Assembly: GCF_027923555.1 (NCBI RefSeq)
Contig: NZ_AP025523.1
Location: forward strand, 868,001 to 932,000
From: Vulcanimicrobium alpinum
Lineage (GTDB): Bacteria > Vulcanimicrobiota > Vulcanimicrobiia > Vulcanimicrobiales > Vulcanimicrobiaceae
Direction: 5' to 3'
Length of the DNA: 64,000 nucleotides
The translations under genes and the position numbers were made by a program. The first letter of the stretch is position 1, and each line of letters starts with the position of its first letter. Shown one piece after another: positions 25,441 to 33,950 of this stretch. The notes below the pieces were generated by a model. That model made no database searches. It was not told where the DNA came from and saw only the letters and a program-made list of their open reading frames with translations.

Positions 25441-25905
25441 ATGCCGCTGCGTACGGGAAGCGCGCTGCCGTCGTTCGACGGCGTTGCGACGTGGGCCGGC
25501 GGCGTTGCCCCGAAGACCGAGGAGCTGGCAGGGAAGCCGCTCCTCGTCCACTTCTGGTCGATCAGCTGCTACATCTGCCACAACGTCGCCGAAGACGTCG
25601 CGAAGTGGCAGGCGGAGTATGGTCCGCAGGGGCTCGAGGTGATCGCGGTCCATCAGCCGCGCGGCCCGGAAGAACTCGATATCGCCACGGTGATCGACGA
25701 CGCGCAGGGACCGATGGGGATCACGTGGCCGCTCGCGATCGACAACGAACACACGCTCGTCCAGCGCTTCGAGAACCAGTTCGTCCCCGCGTACTACGTG
25801 TTCGACCGCGACCACAAACTCGTGCATCGCCAAGCCGGCGACCGCGGCTTCGAGCGCCTGCACGAGAAAATCGGCGAGATGCTCGCCGCTAAGCCCGCCG
25901 CGTAG
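25441..25905 (+). CDS. TlpA/redoxin-family thioredoxin-like protein
   Basis: A 154-residue thioredoxin-fold protein with a C-Y-I-C active site (C43, C46) in H-F-W-S-I-S-C-Y-I-C, and the cis-Pro region V-P-A-Y-Y-V-F-D. The redoxin/TlpA-like insert (H-Q-P-R-G-P-E-E-L-D) follows the first beta-alpha unit. There is no signal peptide or membrane helix, so it is cytoplasmic, unlike most TlpA proteins. It starts 6 bases after ahpC and is probably co-transcribed. A role as reductant of AhpC or MsrB is plausible from position. It resembles the C-terminal thioredoxin parts of NHL-repeat proteins in general layout. Confidence 0.88.
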   Translation: MPLRTGSALPSFDGVATWAGGVAPKTEELAGKPLLVHFWSISCYICHNVAEDVAKWQAEYGPQGLEVIAVHQPRGPEELDIATVIDDAQGPMGITWPLAIDNEHTLVQRFENQFVPAYYVFDRDHKLVHRQAGDRGFERLHEKIGEMLAAKPAA

Positions 25906-25923
25906 ACCGCCCGCGCGGCGGTC

Positions 25924-25952
25924 TTGCGCCCGCGAAGCCGATGGCGTATGCT
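25924..25952 (+). promoter_or_regulatory. predicted tRNA-Leu promoter
   Basis: TTGCGC (25924-25929) and TATGCT (25947-25952) are separated by 17 bases, placing the start point near 25959, some 37 bases before the mature tRNA. Confidence 0.55.
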
Positions 25953-25995
25953 CTCTGAGTTGTCGGCCGCGCCCCCGCGCAGCCCGCTTCACCCT

Positions 25996-26082
25996 GCGCG
26001 AGTGGCGGAATTGGTAGACGCACTAGCTTGAGGGGTTAGCGCCTTCACCGGCGTGCTGGTTCAAATCCAGTCTCGCGCACCA
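25996..26082 (+). tRNA. tRNA-Leu (anticodon GAG)
   Basis: An 87-base class II tRNA with the CCA end encoded. The acceptor arms GCGCGAG and CTCGCGC pair perfectly. The D-loop carries GGAATTGGTAGAC, the anticodon stem CTAGC/GTTAG encloses the loop TTGAGGG, and a long variable arm (CGCC..CGGCG type) and TTCAAATC T-loop follow. Anticodon GAG reads CUC/CUU leucine codons; CTC is heavily used in this window. Confidence 0.96.
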
Positions 26083-26089
26083 AGTACCG

Positions 26090-26114
26090 ACGCCCGGGTC
26101 CCACGCCCGGGCGT
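26090..26114 (+). terminator. hairpin downstream of tRNA-Leu
   Basis: Arms ACGCCCGGG (26090-26098) and CCCGGGCGT (26106-26114) form a 9-bp GC-rich stem with a 7-base loop, starting 7 bases after the tRNA. There is no T-run after it, so it may act as a processing or rho-type terminator, not a classical intrinsic one. Confidence 0.6.
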
Positions 26115-26213
26115 TCGCGCATGGTGCCGGTCCGTCGGCCGCGGCAACGGTAGAATTAGGAGACGGCGCGAAACATCAGGGAGCCCCCCTCCGTAGTTCG
26201 GGTCGACCGACGA

Positions 26214-26226
26214 GAGGACGGTCCTC
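26214..26226 (+). promoter_or_regulatory. small palindrome over the RND gene ribosome-binding site
   Basis: GAGGAC-G-GTCCTC lies 5 bases before ATG 26232. The GAGG that would bind the ribosome is inside the palindrome and would be partly masked if it folded. This could dampen initiation or be a small operator; there is no further evidence. Confidence 0.35.
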
Positions 26227-26231
26227 ATCGT

Positions 26232-29200
26232 ATGTGGCTGACGCGGTTCTCCATCCAGCGCCCCATCATCGTTGCGATGCTGTTCATCGCCATCGGGGTT
26301 TTCGGCGTCATCTCGTTCCAGAAGTTGGGGCGCAGCCTCAACCCGAACGTGACGTTTCCGATCGTCGTCGTCTCGGCTTCGTATCCGGGTGCTTCACCCG
26401 AAGAGATGGAGCGGCTGGTCATCAAGCCCATCGAAGACCAGATCGACGGGATCGACAACCTCGACCGCATGTCCGCAACGGCGCAGGAAGGCCGTGCATC
26501 GGTCGTCGTGCAGTTCAAACTCGACACGAACCTCGACTTCGCCGCGATCGACGTGCAACGGCGCGTGGACACCGCGCGCGTGTACATGCCGACGGACCTC
26601 GACCCGCCGGTCGTCGACAAGAGCGCGGGCGACCAGCAGGCGCCGATCCTCGAACTCGCGCTGAGTTCGAAGTCGCTCTCGGGGACCGCGCTCTCCGATT
26701 TGGTCGATCAGCGCATCGTGCCGGAGATCAAGCACATCCCCGACGTACAGAGCGTCGATGCACGCGGTGAGGTGAAGCGCGAGTTCCACGTCAGCCCCGA
26801 TCCGCTGCGGTTGTTGGGTACCGGAGCGACGCTCCCGGACGTCTTCAGCGCCGTCTCCAGCAACAATCAGAACTTGCCGGGCGGCCGGCTCGACTCGCCG
26901 TCGCGGGAGACCGAAGTCTCGATCCGCTCCGACATCGTGCAGGCGAGCGACATGCTCGGGATCCCGCTCGCGGTGCCGAGCCTTACCGGTGCATCAAATC
27001 CGAACGGTCTCAAGATCGGCAACGTCGCGACGACCGAAGACGGTCACGTCGAGCAGCGCATCGTCTCGAAGTACAATGGTTCGCCGACGGTGATCCTCGA
27101 TGTCAACCGCGTCATTCGCTCCGACGAGATTCACTCCACGGAGGTCGCACGCGCGCGGCTCGCCGAGATCGCGAAGCGCTATCCCGCCGTCAAGTTCGAA
27201 GAGATCGACGCGCCCGCCGAGTACACGCAGGCGTCGCTGAACGGCGTCATCCAGAGCCTGCTCGAAGGGATCGTCCTCACCGCGGTCGTGCTGATGCTCT
27301 TCCTGCACGCCTGGCGCAACGCGGTCGTCGTGATGATCGCGATCCCCGCTTCTCTGCTCGCGACCTTCATCGTGATGCGGGAACTGCACTTCACGCTCAA
27401 CATCGTCTCGCTGATGGGCCTCTCGCTGATCATCGGGATCCTGGTCGACGACTCGATCGTCGTGCTTGAGAACATCACCCGCCACCTCGACATGGGCCAG
27501 CGTCCGTTCGACGCGGCGATCGCGGGGCGCAGCGAGATCGGCGGCGCGGCCGTCGCGATCACGCTCGTCGACGTCGTCGTGTTCCTCCCGATCGCGTTCC
27601 TGAGCGGGATCGTCGGGAAGTACATGATCGAGTTCGGGATCGTCGTCGTGGTCGCGACGCTGTTCTCGCTGCTCGTCTCGTTCACGCTGACGCCGATGCT
27701 CGCGGCGCGCTGGTCGGTCCGCCGCCGTCATCCCGAGCCGCCGCGCTCGCTGGCATGGTTTCAGTACGGCTTCGAGCGGCTCACCGCGTGGTATCGCGAC
27801 ATCGCCTTCATGTACGTCGTGCGCCATCGCTGGCTGACGATCTCGGTCTGCATCCTGCTGTTGATCAACGCGATCGTCCTCGTCGCCGCCGCGTTCCCGA
27901 TCGCGCTCGGAATCGATGCGCTCGCGATTGCGGTCGCCCTGCTGTGGATTCCGTTCGCGGGTCTGCTCGGGCGCGCTGGAGACCGGCTCCAGTTTCCGCG
28001 CCTCGCGCGCACGCGCAAGGTCGTGAAGATCGCCGCGATCTGCGCCGTCGTGCTCGCGGTCGCCGGCGGCCTCACGAGCATCGCTGCACCCTCGGCTGGC
28101 GCGATCGTCGCCGCGGTCGGCGGCGCGGCCCTCGTGCTTGCGCTGGTGACGTGGTTCCTCGTACGCGTGATGATGGATCGCCCGCGCGTCAGTCCGAAGA
28201 GTTCGCTCGGCGTGAGCGGCGTGATCGCCGGGATCGCGGCCGTCGTCGCGCTGCTGATGATCACCAACCACGGGATCGAATCCGAGTTCATCCCGTCTAC
28301 CGAAGACGGATCGATCTACATGACGCTGACCTATCCGACGGGGACGCCGATGGCGACGACGCAGGCGGCGGCCGACCGCCTCGAGTCGAAGATCATCGGC
28401 GTCGACGGCGTGCGGAAAGTGATCACGACTGTCGGTACCAAGCCGGCGGGTTGGGGGGCGACGATCGGCGGCAACGTTGCGCGCCTATACGCCGGGATGG
28501 ACAAGAGTCGGCGCCGCGAGACGAACCGCGCCGTGCACGAGATCCGTGCGTTCTCGAGCGTCGTTCCGGGCGCGGTCTTCAACGTCGCCGGCGCCGGCGG
28601 CGGCGGCGGGGGCGGCGACCCGTTGTTCTACACGCTCTCAGGTCCAGAAGACGTTATCCAAGGCGCGGCCGACAAGCTCGCCGCGTATATCCGAGCGATC
28701 CCCGGCACCACCAACGTGCAGACCGGCGCGGAGAGTGAGGCCGACCGGCTCAACATCGTGATCGACCGCGCGAAGTGCGCAGTGCTCGGCGTGAGCCCGG
28801 GAACCGCCGCGACCGCGGCGCGCATCGCGATCGGCGGCGCGGTTGCGACGCGTGTCCGCACGGCGAGCGGCCTGGTCGACGTGCGCGTGCAGCTTCCGGC
28901 GGAATACCGCAACCGGCTCGGCGACGTGCAGAGCATCAAGCTGCGCGCGAACGACGGCTCCATCTACCGGTTGGGCGACGTAGCATCGTTCAGCTATGCG
29001 AAGGCGCCGACGAAAATCGAACGGCTCGACAAACAGCGCGTCGTGCGCGTGACGGGCGGATTCGATCCGGGGGCGACGACGCTGGGGCCGATCGTCTCGA
29101 AGATCAACGAAGCGGTCGCGCGTCCCGGTTTTCTGCCGAGCGGCGTCTCACTGCGCGCGTCGGGCGATTCGCAATTCTTCGCCGAGACGATGTCGAGCAT

Positions 29201-29771
29201 GGGCTTCGCCCTGCTGACCTCGTTCACGCTCGTCTACGTGTTGATGGTGATCCTGTACGGCTCGTTCTTCACGCCGGCGGTGATCATGCTCTCCGTCCCG
29301 GTCGCGCTGGTCGGCGCGCTCTTCGGCCTCGCCGCGACGCATCAAACGATCAATCTCTTCTCGATGATCGGGATCATCATGCTCTTCGGCCTCGTCGCGA
29401 AGAACGGGATCCTGCTCGTCGACTATGCGAACACGATGCGCAAGCGCGGCATGCGCGCCGTCGAGGCAATGCGCACCGCGGCCGGGACGCGATTGCGGCC
29501 GATCGTCATGACGACGGCGGCGATGGTCTTCGGGATGCTGCCGCTCGCGCTGGGCATCGCGGAGGGCGCCGAGTTCCGCAAGTCGATGGGGACCGTGCTC
29601 ATCGGCGGGCTGCTCAGCTCGCTGATCTTGACGCTCTTCCTCGTTCCGGTCGTGTACAGCTGGGTGGTCGGCTGGCTCGAACTGCGCGCCGATCGGCGCG
29701 CGATGCGGCACGAACACGACGACGACGACATTACCGAGTCGCGGATCCTCGCGGGCGCGGTCGGAGACTGA
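26232..29771 (+). CDS. RND-family efflux transporter with enlarged central membrane region
   Basis: An 1179-residue HAE1/AcrB-type proton-driven exporter. The opening helix after M-W-L-T-R-F-S-I-Q-R-P, the periplasmic porter repeats and the helix 4 motif G-I-L-V-D-D-S-I-V-V-L-E-N with its paired Asp are intact. Normal relatives are about 1040 residues. The excess lies between residues about 545 and 680, where three to four extra hydrophobic helices separate the first membrane half from the second porter half. A poly-Gly run lies near residue 795. No adaptor (MFP) or TolC-type gene is adjacent, so the pump works with distant partners or in a reduced form. Substrate unknown. Confidence 0.9.
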   Translation: MWLTRFSIQRPIIVAMLFIAIGVFGVISFQKLGRSLNPNVTFPIVVVSASYPGASPEEMERLVIKPIEDQIDGIDNLDRMSATAQEGRASVVVQFKLDTNLDFAAIDVQRRVDTARVYMPTDLDPPVVDKSAGDQQAPILELALSSKSLSGTALSDLVDQRIVPEIKHIPDVQSVDARGEVKREFHVSPDPLRLLGTGATLPDVFSAVSSNNQNLPGGRLDSPSRETEVSIRSDIVQASDMLGIPLAVPSLTGASNPNGLKIGNVATTEDGHVEQRIVSKYNGSPTVILDVNRVIRSDEIHSTEVARARLAEIAKRYPAVKFEEIDAPAEYTQASLNGVIQSLLEGIVLTAVVLMLFLHAWRNAVVVMIAIPASLLATFIVMRELHFTLNIVSLMGLSLIIGILVDDSIVVLENITRHLDMGQRPFDAAIAGRSEIGGAAVAITLVDVVVFLPIAFLSGIVGKYMIEFGIVVVVATLFSLLVSFTLTPMLAARWSVRRRHPEPPRSLAWFQYGFERLTAWYRDIAFMYVVRHRWLTISVCILLLINAIVLVAAAFPIALGIDALAIAVALLWIPFAGLLGRAGDRLQFPRLARTRKVVKIAAICAVVLAVAGGLTSIAAPSAGAIVAAVGGAALVLALVTWFLVRVMMDRPRVSPKSSLGVSGVIAGIAAVVALLMITNHGIESEFIPSTEDGSIYMTLTYPTGTPMATTQAAADRLESKIIGVDGVRKVITTVGTKPAGWGATIGGNVARLYAGMDKSRRRETNRAVHEIRAFSSVVPGAVFNVAGAGGGGGGGDPLFYTLSGPEDVIQGAADKLAAYIRAIPGTTNVQTGAESEADRLNIVIDRAKCAVLGVSPGTAATAARIAIGGAVATRVRTASGLVDVRVQLPAEYRNRLGDVQSIKLRANDGSIYRLGDVASFSYAKAPTKIERLDKQRVVRVTGGFDPGATTLGPIVSKINEAVARPGFLPSGVSLRASGDSQFFAETMSSMGFALLTSFTLVYVLMVILYGSFFTPAVIMLSVPVALVGALFGLAATHQTINLFSMIGIIMLFGLVAKNGILLVDYANTMRKRGMRAVEAMRTAAGTRLRPIVMTTAAMVFGMLPLALGIAEGAEFRKSMGTVLIGGLLSSLILTLFLVPVVYSWVVGWLELRADRRAMRHEHDDDDITESRILAGAVGD

Positions 29772-29831
29772 CCGCTCGCCGCCTCTGCACCGTCGCCCCG
29801 ACACTCTTAGAATCTGCTGGGACCGGGTAAG

Positions 29832-29865
29832 GGAACCTTCGGCAACTCGCAAGCACGGAGGTTCC
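29832..29865 (+). promoter_or_regulatory. hairpin that pairs with the GGAGG of the stalk-domain gene
   Basis: GGAACCTTC (29832-29840) can pair over 9 bp with GGAGGTTCC (29857-29865), leaving a 16-base loop. The right arm contains the only good Shine-Dalgarno sequence upstream of ATG 29875. The structure could control translation (temperature, ligand or protein dependent) or reflect an RNA-stability element. Confidence 0.5.
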
Positions 29866-29874
29866 TTCCAGCCT

Positions 29875-30996
29875 ATGCATTCATCTCCAGCACACCGTGC
29901 GACGGCGATCGCCGCCGTTGCGCTCCTCTCGACATGCGTCGCCGTTCCGGCCGGAGCGGCCGGTCCGGTCTCGGTCACGGTCAACGGTTCGGCGATCTCG
30001 CTGAACCCGCCGCCGACGACGCGCGCGGGACGCGTCTTCGTCCCGCTGCGCGGCGTCTTCGAAAACCTCGGCGCAACCGTCGTCTACTCGAACGGGCAGA
30101 TCAACGCGACCGGCCGGAGCCACAACATCTCGTTGCGCATCGGTTCTCAGCAAGCGACCGTTGACGGCCAGCAGCAGACGGTCGACGTGGCGCCGTTCAT
30201 CATCGGCGCCTCGACGTACGTCCCGCTGCGCTTCGTCTCGCAGGCGCTCGGCGCGACGGTCAACTACGACGGCAACAACAACCTCGTCGCCATCTCGACC
30301 GGCGGCGGCAACCGGCCCGCGGCGCCGAATCCGCCGCCCGCGGCGAACAACAACGGCAACGAGAGCCCGGTGACGATCGGCAACCTGCTGCCGCGCCGCG
30401 ACGCGACGATCCAGGCCAATCGCCCGACGATCCAGGCAACGTTCGAGAACGGCACGGTCGATCCGAATACCGTGCACGTGGCCTTCGACGGCCGCGACGT
30501 GACGTCGCGCGCGTACATCTCGGATCGCGGCGTCACGTACACCCCGCCGGAGCTCCCGGCCGGGAAGCACGAAGTGCGGATCTCGGGCAAAGACTCCGCG
30601 GGCGCATCGTTCCAGCGCGGCTGGTCGTTCACGACGGGCGGCGGATCCTCGGTAACGAACTCGATCACGAACGTCTCGCCGGCAGCCGGATCGACGGTGC
30701 ACAACGCGTTCACCATCAGCGGACATACCGTGCCGGGCTCGACGGTGACCATACAGGTCGGCGTCGCGCAGCAGGCGGCAACGAACATCGGCCAGGTCGT
30801 CGGCGCGATCCTCGGTGTCGGCGGCGGCAACCAGGGTGTGCAGAACACCGTGACGGCCGATGCGAACGGCAACTTCTCCTCAGCAGTGAACGTCGGCGCG
30901 CCGAGCGGAAGCGTCCTTGGCATCGTGATCACGTCGACCGAGCCGAATTACGGCGTCGCCGCGACGCCGGTCAAACTGAACGTGCGCGTGCAGTAA
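29875..30996 (+). CDS. exported stalk-domain (copper amine oxidase N-like) protein with Ig-like repeats
   Basis: A 373-residue exported protein with a signal peptide ending near AGA (residue 29). Residues about 32-140 hold two copper-amine-oxidase-N/stalk units, each with the V-F-V-P-L-R or Y-V-P-L-R motif, a downstream L-G-A-x-V segment, and a short beta tail. A Pro/Asn/Gly-rich linker follows (about 145-165). The C-terminal half has two bacterial Ig-like beta sandwiches (P-A-G-K-H-E-V-R-I-S-G-K-D and P-G-S-T-V-T-I-Q-V). Stalk domains are adhesion- or surface-type modules with no known catalytic role. A surface or cell-wall role is inferred. Confidence 0.88.
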   Translation: MHSSPAHRATAIAAVALLSTCVAVPAGAAGPVSVTVNGSAISLNPPPTTRAGRVFVPLRGVFENLGATVVYSNGQINATGRSHNISLRIGSQQATVDGQQQTVDVAPFIIGASTYVPLRFVSQALGATVNYDGNNNLVAISTGGGNRPAAPNPPPAANNNGNESPVTIGNLLPRRDATIQANRPTIQATFENGTVDPNTVHVAFDGRDVTSRAYISDRGVTYTPPELPAGKHEVRISGKDSAGASFQRGWSFTTGGGSSVTNSITNVSPAAGSTVHNAFTISGHTVPGSTVTIQVGVAQQAATNIGQVVGAILGVGGGNQGVQNTVTADANGNFSSAVNVGAPSGSVLGIVITSTEPNYGVAATPVKLNVRVQ

Positions 30997-31135
30997 CCCG
31001 CCCGCACGCTGCGTTTCGCGGGGCCGTCGTTCTCTTCGGAGGACGCCGGCTTCGTTGCGTCCGGGACGGGCGAGCAGGGCGCGGCAGGTATCGTGTCTCA
31101 CGAGAGGCCGTGGCCGTGCAGACCGAAGGTGCGTC

Positions 31136-31876
31136 ATCTCTCGCCTTGCGCTGATCACCGGCGCCGCCGCCGGGCTCGCCAAGGGGATCGCCGTCGCCCT
31201 CGCGCGCGACGGCTGCCGTGTCGTTCTGACCGCCCGCCCCGGTGGAACGCCTGCGGATGCCGCGCTGGCGCTCGCGCGCGAGCACGATCCGGGCGCACTC
31301 GCCGTCGCCGCCGACCTCGCCGATCCGGCCGCTGCCGCCCGCGTGGTTGCGGAGATCGAGCGGGAACGCGGGCCGATCGAGATCCTCGTCCACGCGGTCG
31401 GCCCGATCGTCGTAAAGCGCTTCGCGCGCAGCACGCCCGACGAGTACCGCGCGATGATCGACGGAAATTTGGGTTCGGCGGTCGCGCTGGCGTTCGCGCT
31501 GCTGCCCGGGATGCGCGAGCGCCGTTTCGGGCGGCTGGTGTACTTTGGCATGAACGGCTCGTCGGTGACGCTGCCCGCGCGCGGCATGGCGCTCTACGGC
31601 GCCGCCAAAGCCGGCGTGGTCACCTTCGCTCGCGCGCTCGCGCTCGAAGAGGCGTCCTACGGCATCACCGTCAACGTCATCGAGCCGGGCGACATCCGCG
31701 ACAAAGACGCCGGGCGTCATGCTGCGCGCGCAACCGCGGCGAACAATCCTACCGGCCACGCCGGTTCGTGGGAGGACGTCGCGGCGGCGGTGCGCTTTGC
31801 GATCGCCGACGATCACGGGTTTCTCAACGGGATGGTGCTGGGCGTGAACGGCGGACTCACGGAACCTCACGAGTGA
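31136..31876 (+). CDS. short-chain dehydrogenase/reductase, start codon uncertain (ATC or TTG)
   Basis: A classical SDR with the cofactor motif T-G-A-A-A-G-L-A-K-G at the N-terminus, the N-x-G region as M-I-D-G-N-L-G-S, and the catalytic Y-G-A-A-K. The usual active-site Ser region reads Y-F-G-M-N-G-S-S. Homologs start a few residues before the first beta strand. That position is an ATC codon (31136) located 6 bases after AAGG; no ATG, GTG or CTG is available there. The only standard in-frame initiator is TTG 31055, which would add 27 mostly basic residues. It overlaps the glycosyltransferase gene (GTGA) and heads a five-gene run. Substrate unknown. Confidence 0.8.
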   Translation: MSRLALITGAAAGLAKGIAVALARDGCRVVLTARPGGTPADAALALAREHDPGALAVAADLADPAAAARVVAEIERERGPIEILVHAVGPIVVKRFARSTPDEYRAMIDGNLGSAVALAFALLPGMRERRFGRLVYFGMNGSSVTLPARGMALYGAAKAGVVTFARALALEEASYGITVNVIEPGDIRDKDAGRHAARATAANNPTGHAGSWEDVAAAVRFAIADDHGFLNGMVLGVNGGLTEPHE

Positions 31877-33411
31877 AGTACGCGACCTGGGCGATCGTCG
31901 CGTTCGTCACCCTGCTGCGCGCGATCGCGGCGGCGAAAGTTCCGCTGACCGGCGACGAAGCGTACTACTGGGAGTGGGCCAAACATCCGGCGCTTGGCTA
32001 TGCCGATCATCCGCCGATGGTCGCCTATCTGATCCTGCCGTTTGCATGGGCGACGGCGAACCCGATCTGGATCCGGCTCGGATTTCTTGCCTGCGGCGTG
32101 ATCGCCACGCTTGCCGCCGCCGCGACGGCGCGGCGCCTCACCGGCGATGAGCGCGCCGGGATGGTCACGGCGCTCGCGATGATGCTCACGCCGATGCTCT
32201 CGGTGGGGTTCGTGATCGCGACGCCCGACGGGCCGCTGATGGCGGCGTGGGCCTGCGTGCTCTACGGCACGGTGCGCGCGATGCAGTCGCGCTCGCGCGC
32301 CGACTTCGTGCTGCTCGGCGTCGCGCTCGCGGCGGCGCTGCTCTCGAAGATGTTCGCCTACGCGCTGGTCGCCGGGATCGTCGCGTGGTCGCTCGCACCG
32401 GCGCGCCGCGCGCTCTGGCGCGAAGGACTCTGGCTCTCGTTCGCCGTCGCGGCGGTGCTGTACGCACCGTTCGTCGCCTGGAACGCCTCGCATCATTGGG
32501 TGACGTTCGCGTTCGCGTTCGAGCAGCGTCACGTCGCCGAACCCTCGCCGATCCGGCCGCTCACCTACCTCATCGCGCTCGCCGGCGCGTACTCGCCGGG
32601 TCTGTGGGTCGCGGCGACGATCGTTGCGATGCGTCCGCGCAATGCATTGGTCGCGTGGACCGCGCTGCCGCTGCTCGGCCTCCTCGTGCTCCTGAACTTC
32701 CACGAGCGGATCGAACTTCACTGGGTCTTCGGCCCGTACATCTCCCTCTGCGTCGGGATGGGGACGGCCTTCGCGCCGCTCGCGCAGCGCGCGCGCGTGC
32801 TGTGGGCGACGGCGGCCGCCGTTCCGGCGGCCGTGCTGATTCCGTTCCTGTTCGCGGCCTCGGCGTTTCCGGGTCAACTCTACATGCAGTTCCGCCAGAC
32901 CGGCTCGACGCTGCGCAACACCGGCCCGTTCGAGATCTTCACCTACTGGCCCCTCGCACAGGACGTGCGCCGCATGGCCGACGCGAACGACGCGGTCGTC
33001 GTGACCGACGGCTACGGCTTCTCATCGTCGCTCGACTACGAAGCGGGGATCCCGCCAGTCTTCATCGGCTACAACGCGCAAGGTCAGGAGGCGAAGCGCT
33101 GGTACGATCGCGACATGCATCCCAAGCGCATTCTGTTTGTCGACAAGGAAGCGCTGATCGCGGTTCCCGGCCGGCCGGAGACCAAACCCGGCCGCCCCGA
33201 CTTCGAACGGCGGTTCCGGCTCGCGTGCGGACACATCGAACCGGGTCCCGGGCTCGAGTACTCCTACACCGATCCGACGGGACACACGGTGCCGGCGCGG
33301 CGCTATTTCCTCACGTGGTGCGACGAGCCGCGTCCGAATGCGCTGCGCATCTTGCGCTGGGATGACGGCGTCGCGCAGGCATCGGTCGACCACGTGGGAG
33401 CCGCGCGATGA
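31873..33411 (+). CDS. GT39/ArnT-like membrane glycosyltransferase
   Basis: A 512-residue polytopic protein. The first periplasmic loop carries the GT-C catalytic signature T-G-D-E-A-Y-Y-W (Asp-Glu) followed by H-P-P-M. About ten helices span residues 5-345, and a C-terminal soluble domain (about 350-512) follows. GT39/PMT-type enzymes move a sugar from a polyprenyl-phosphate donor to lipid or protein acceptors in the periplasm. GTG 31873 overlaps the SDR stop, and the stop overlaps the next gene. The acceptor is unknown; lipid A or envelope glycan modification would suit the DacB gene at the end of the run. Confidence 0.88.
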   Translation: MKYATWAIVAFVTLLRAIAAAKVPLTGDEAYYWEWAKHPALGYADHPPMVAYLILPFAWATANPIWIRLGFLACGVIATLAAAATARRLTGDERAGMVTALAMMLTPMLSVGFVIATPDGPLMAAWACVLYGTVRAMQSRSRADFVLLGVALAAALLSKMFAYALVAGIVAWSLAPARRALWREGLWLSFAVAAVLYAPFVAWNASHHWVTFAFAFEQRHVAEPSPIRPLTYLIALAGAYSPGLWVAATIVAMRPRNALVAWTALPLLGLLVLLNFHERIELHWVFGPYISLCVGMGTAFAPLAQRARVLWATAAAVPAAVLIPFLFAASAFPGQLYMQFRQTGSTLRNTGPFEIFTYWPLAQDVRRMADANDAVVVTDGYGFSSSLDYEAGIPPVFIGYNAQGQEAKRWYDRDMHPKRILFVDKEALIAVPGRPETKPGRPDFERRFRLACGHIEPGPGLEYSYTDPTGHTVPARRYFLTWCDEPRPNALRILRWDDGVAQASVDHVGAAR

Positions 33412-33950
33412 TCGATTACATCCCGCTCACCGCGCTTGCCGGGAAGAAGACCACGACGGCCGAATTGCGCGCGCTTGCGAGCGAGCGGATGAAGCGGCTC
33501 GGGTACCCGTACGTCGCAACCGAGTTCGCGCCGAGCTGCGGCGGCTGCCGTTTCGATGTCATCGGATTGGGACGCTATACGCGCCAAGTGCGCATTTACG
33601 AAGTGAAGTCGTCGCGCGCCGACTATCTCGCCGACACGAAGTGGGAGTCGTATCTGCCGTTCTGCACGCATTTCGCGTTCGTCGCGCCGGCCGGCGCTAT
33701 CCAGCGCTGGGAACTCGACGGGGCGGTGGGGTTGATCGAGTACGGTCATCCGTCGTTCGAGCGGATGATCGCGAACCGCCGCTTCGGCTGGACGATCCGG
33801 CCCGAAGACGCGCTGCGCGCGTCGCGTCCCGCCCGCCGCCTGCGCGACGCGGTCGGCGACGACGAATGGCACGCGTTGCTGGAGACCATCGCCTTCGGAC
33901 GGCCGCTTCCGGCCGCCGATCTCACCTTCACCGACGGAGCCGGTATTTGA
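33408..33950 (+). CDS. MmcB-like PD-(D/E)XK-fold protein
   Basis: A 180-residue protein with the restriction-endonuclease-like core: D50 in C-R-F-D-V-I-G-L, then E65-V-K67 in I-Y-E-V-K-S-S, and the W-E-S-Y-L-P-F-C segment typical of MmcB-related DNA repair proteins. MmcB of Caulobacter is tied to LexA-controlled mutagenic repair; a nuclease role is assumed, not proven. A Cys pair at residues 44 and 47 is next to the active site. It overlaps both neighbours by 4 bases, which is surprising for a DNA-repair gene between a glycosyltransferase and a peptidase gene. Confidence 0.75.
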   Translation: MIDYIPLTALAGKKTTTAELRALASERMKRLGYPYVATEFAPSCGGCRFDVIGLGRYTRQVRIYEVKSSRADYLADTKWESYLPFCTHFAFVAPAGAIQRWELDGAVGLIEYGHPSFERMIANRRFGWTIRPEDALRASRPARRLRDAVGDDEWHALLETIAFGRPLPAADLTFTDGAGI

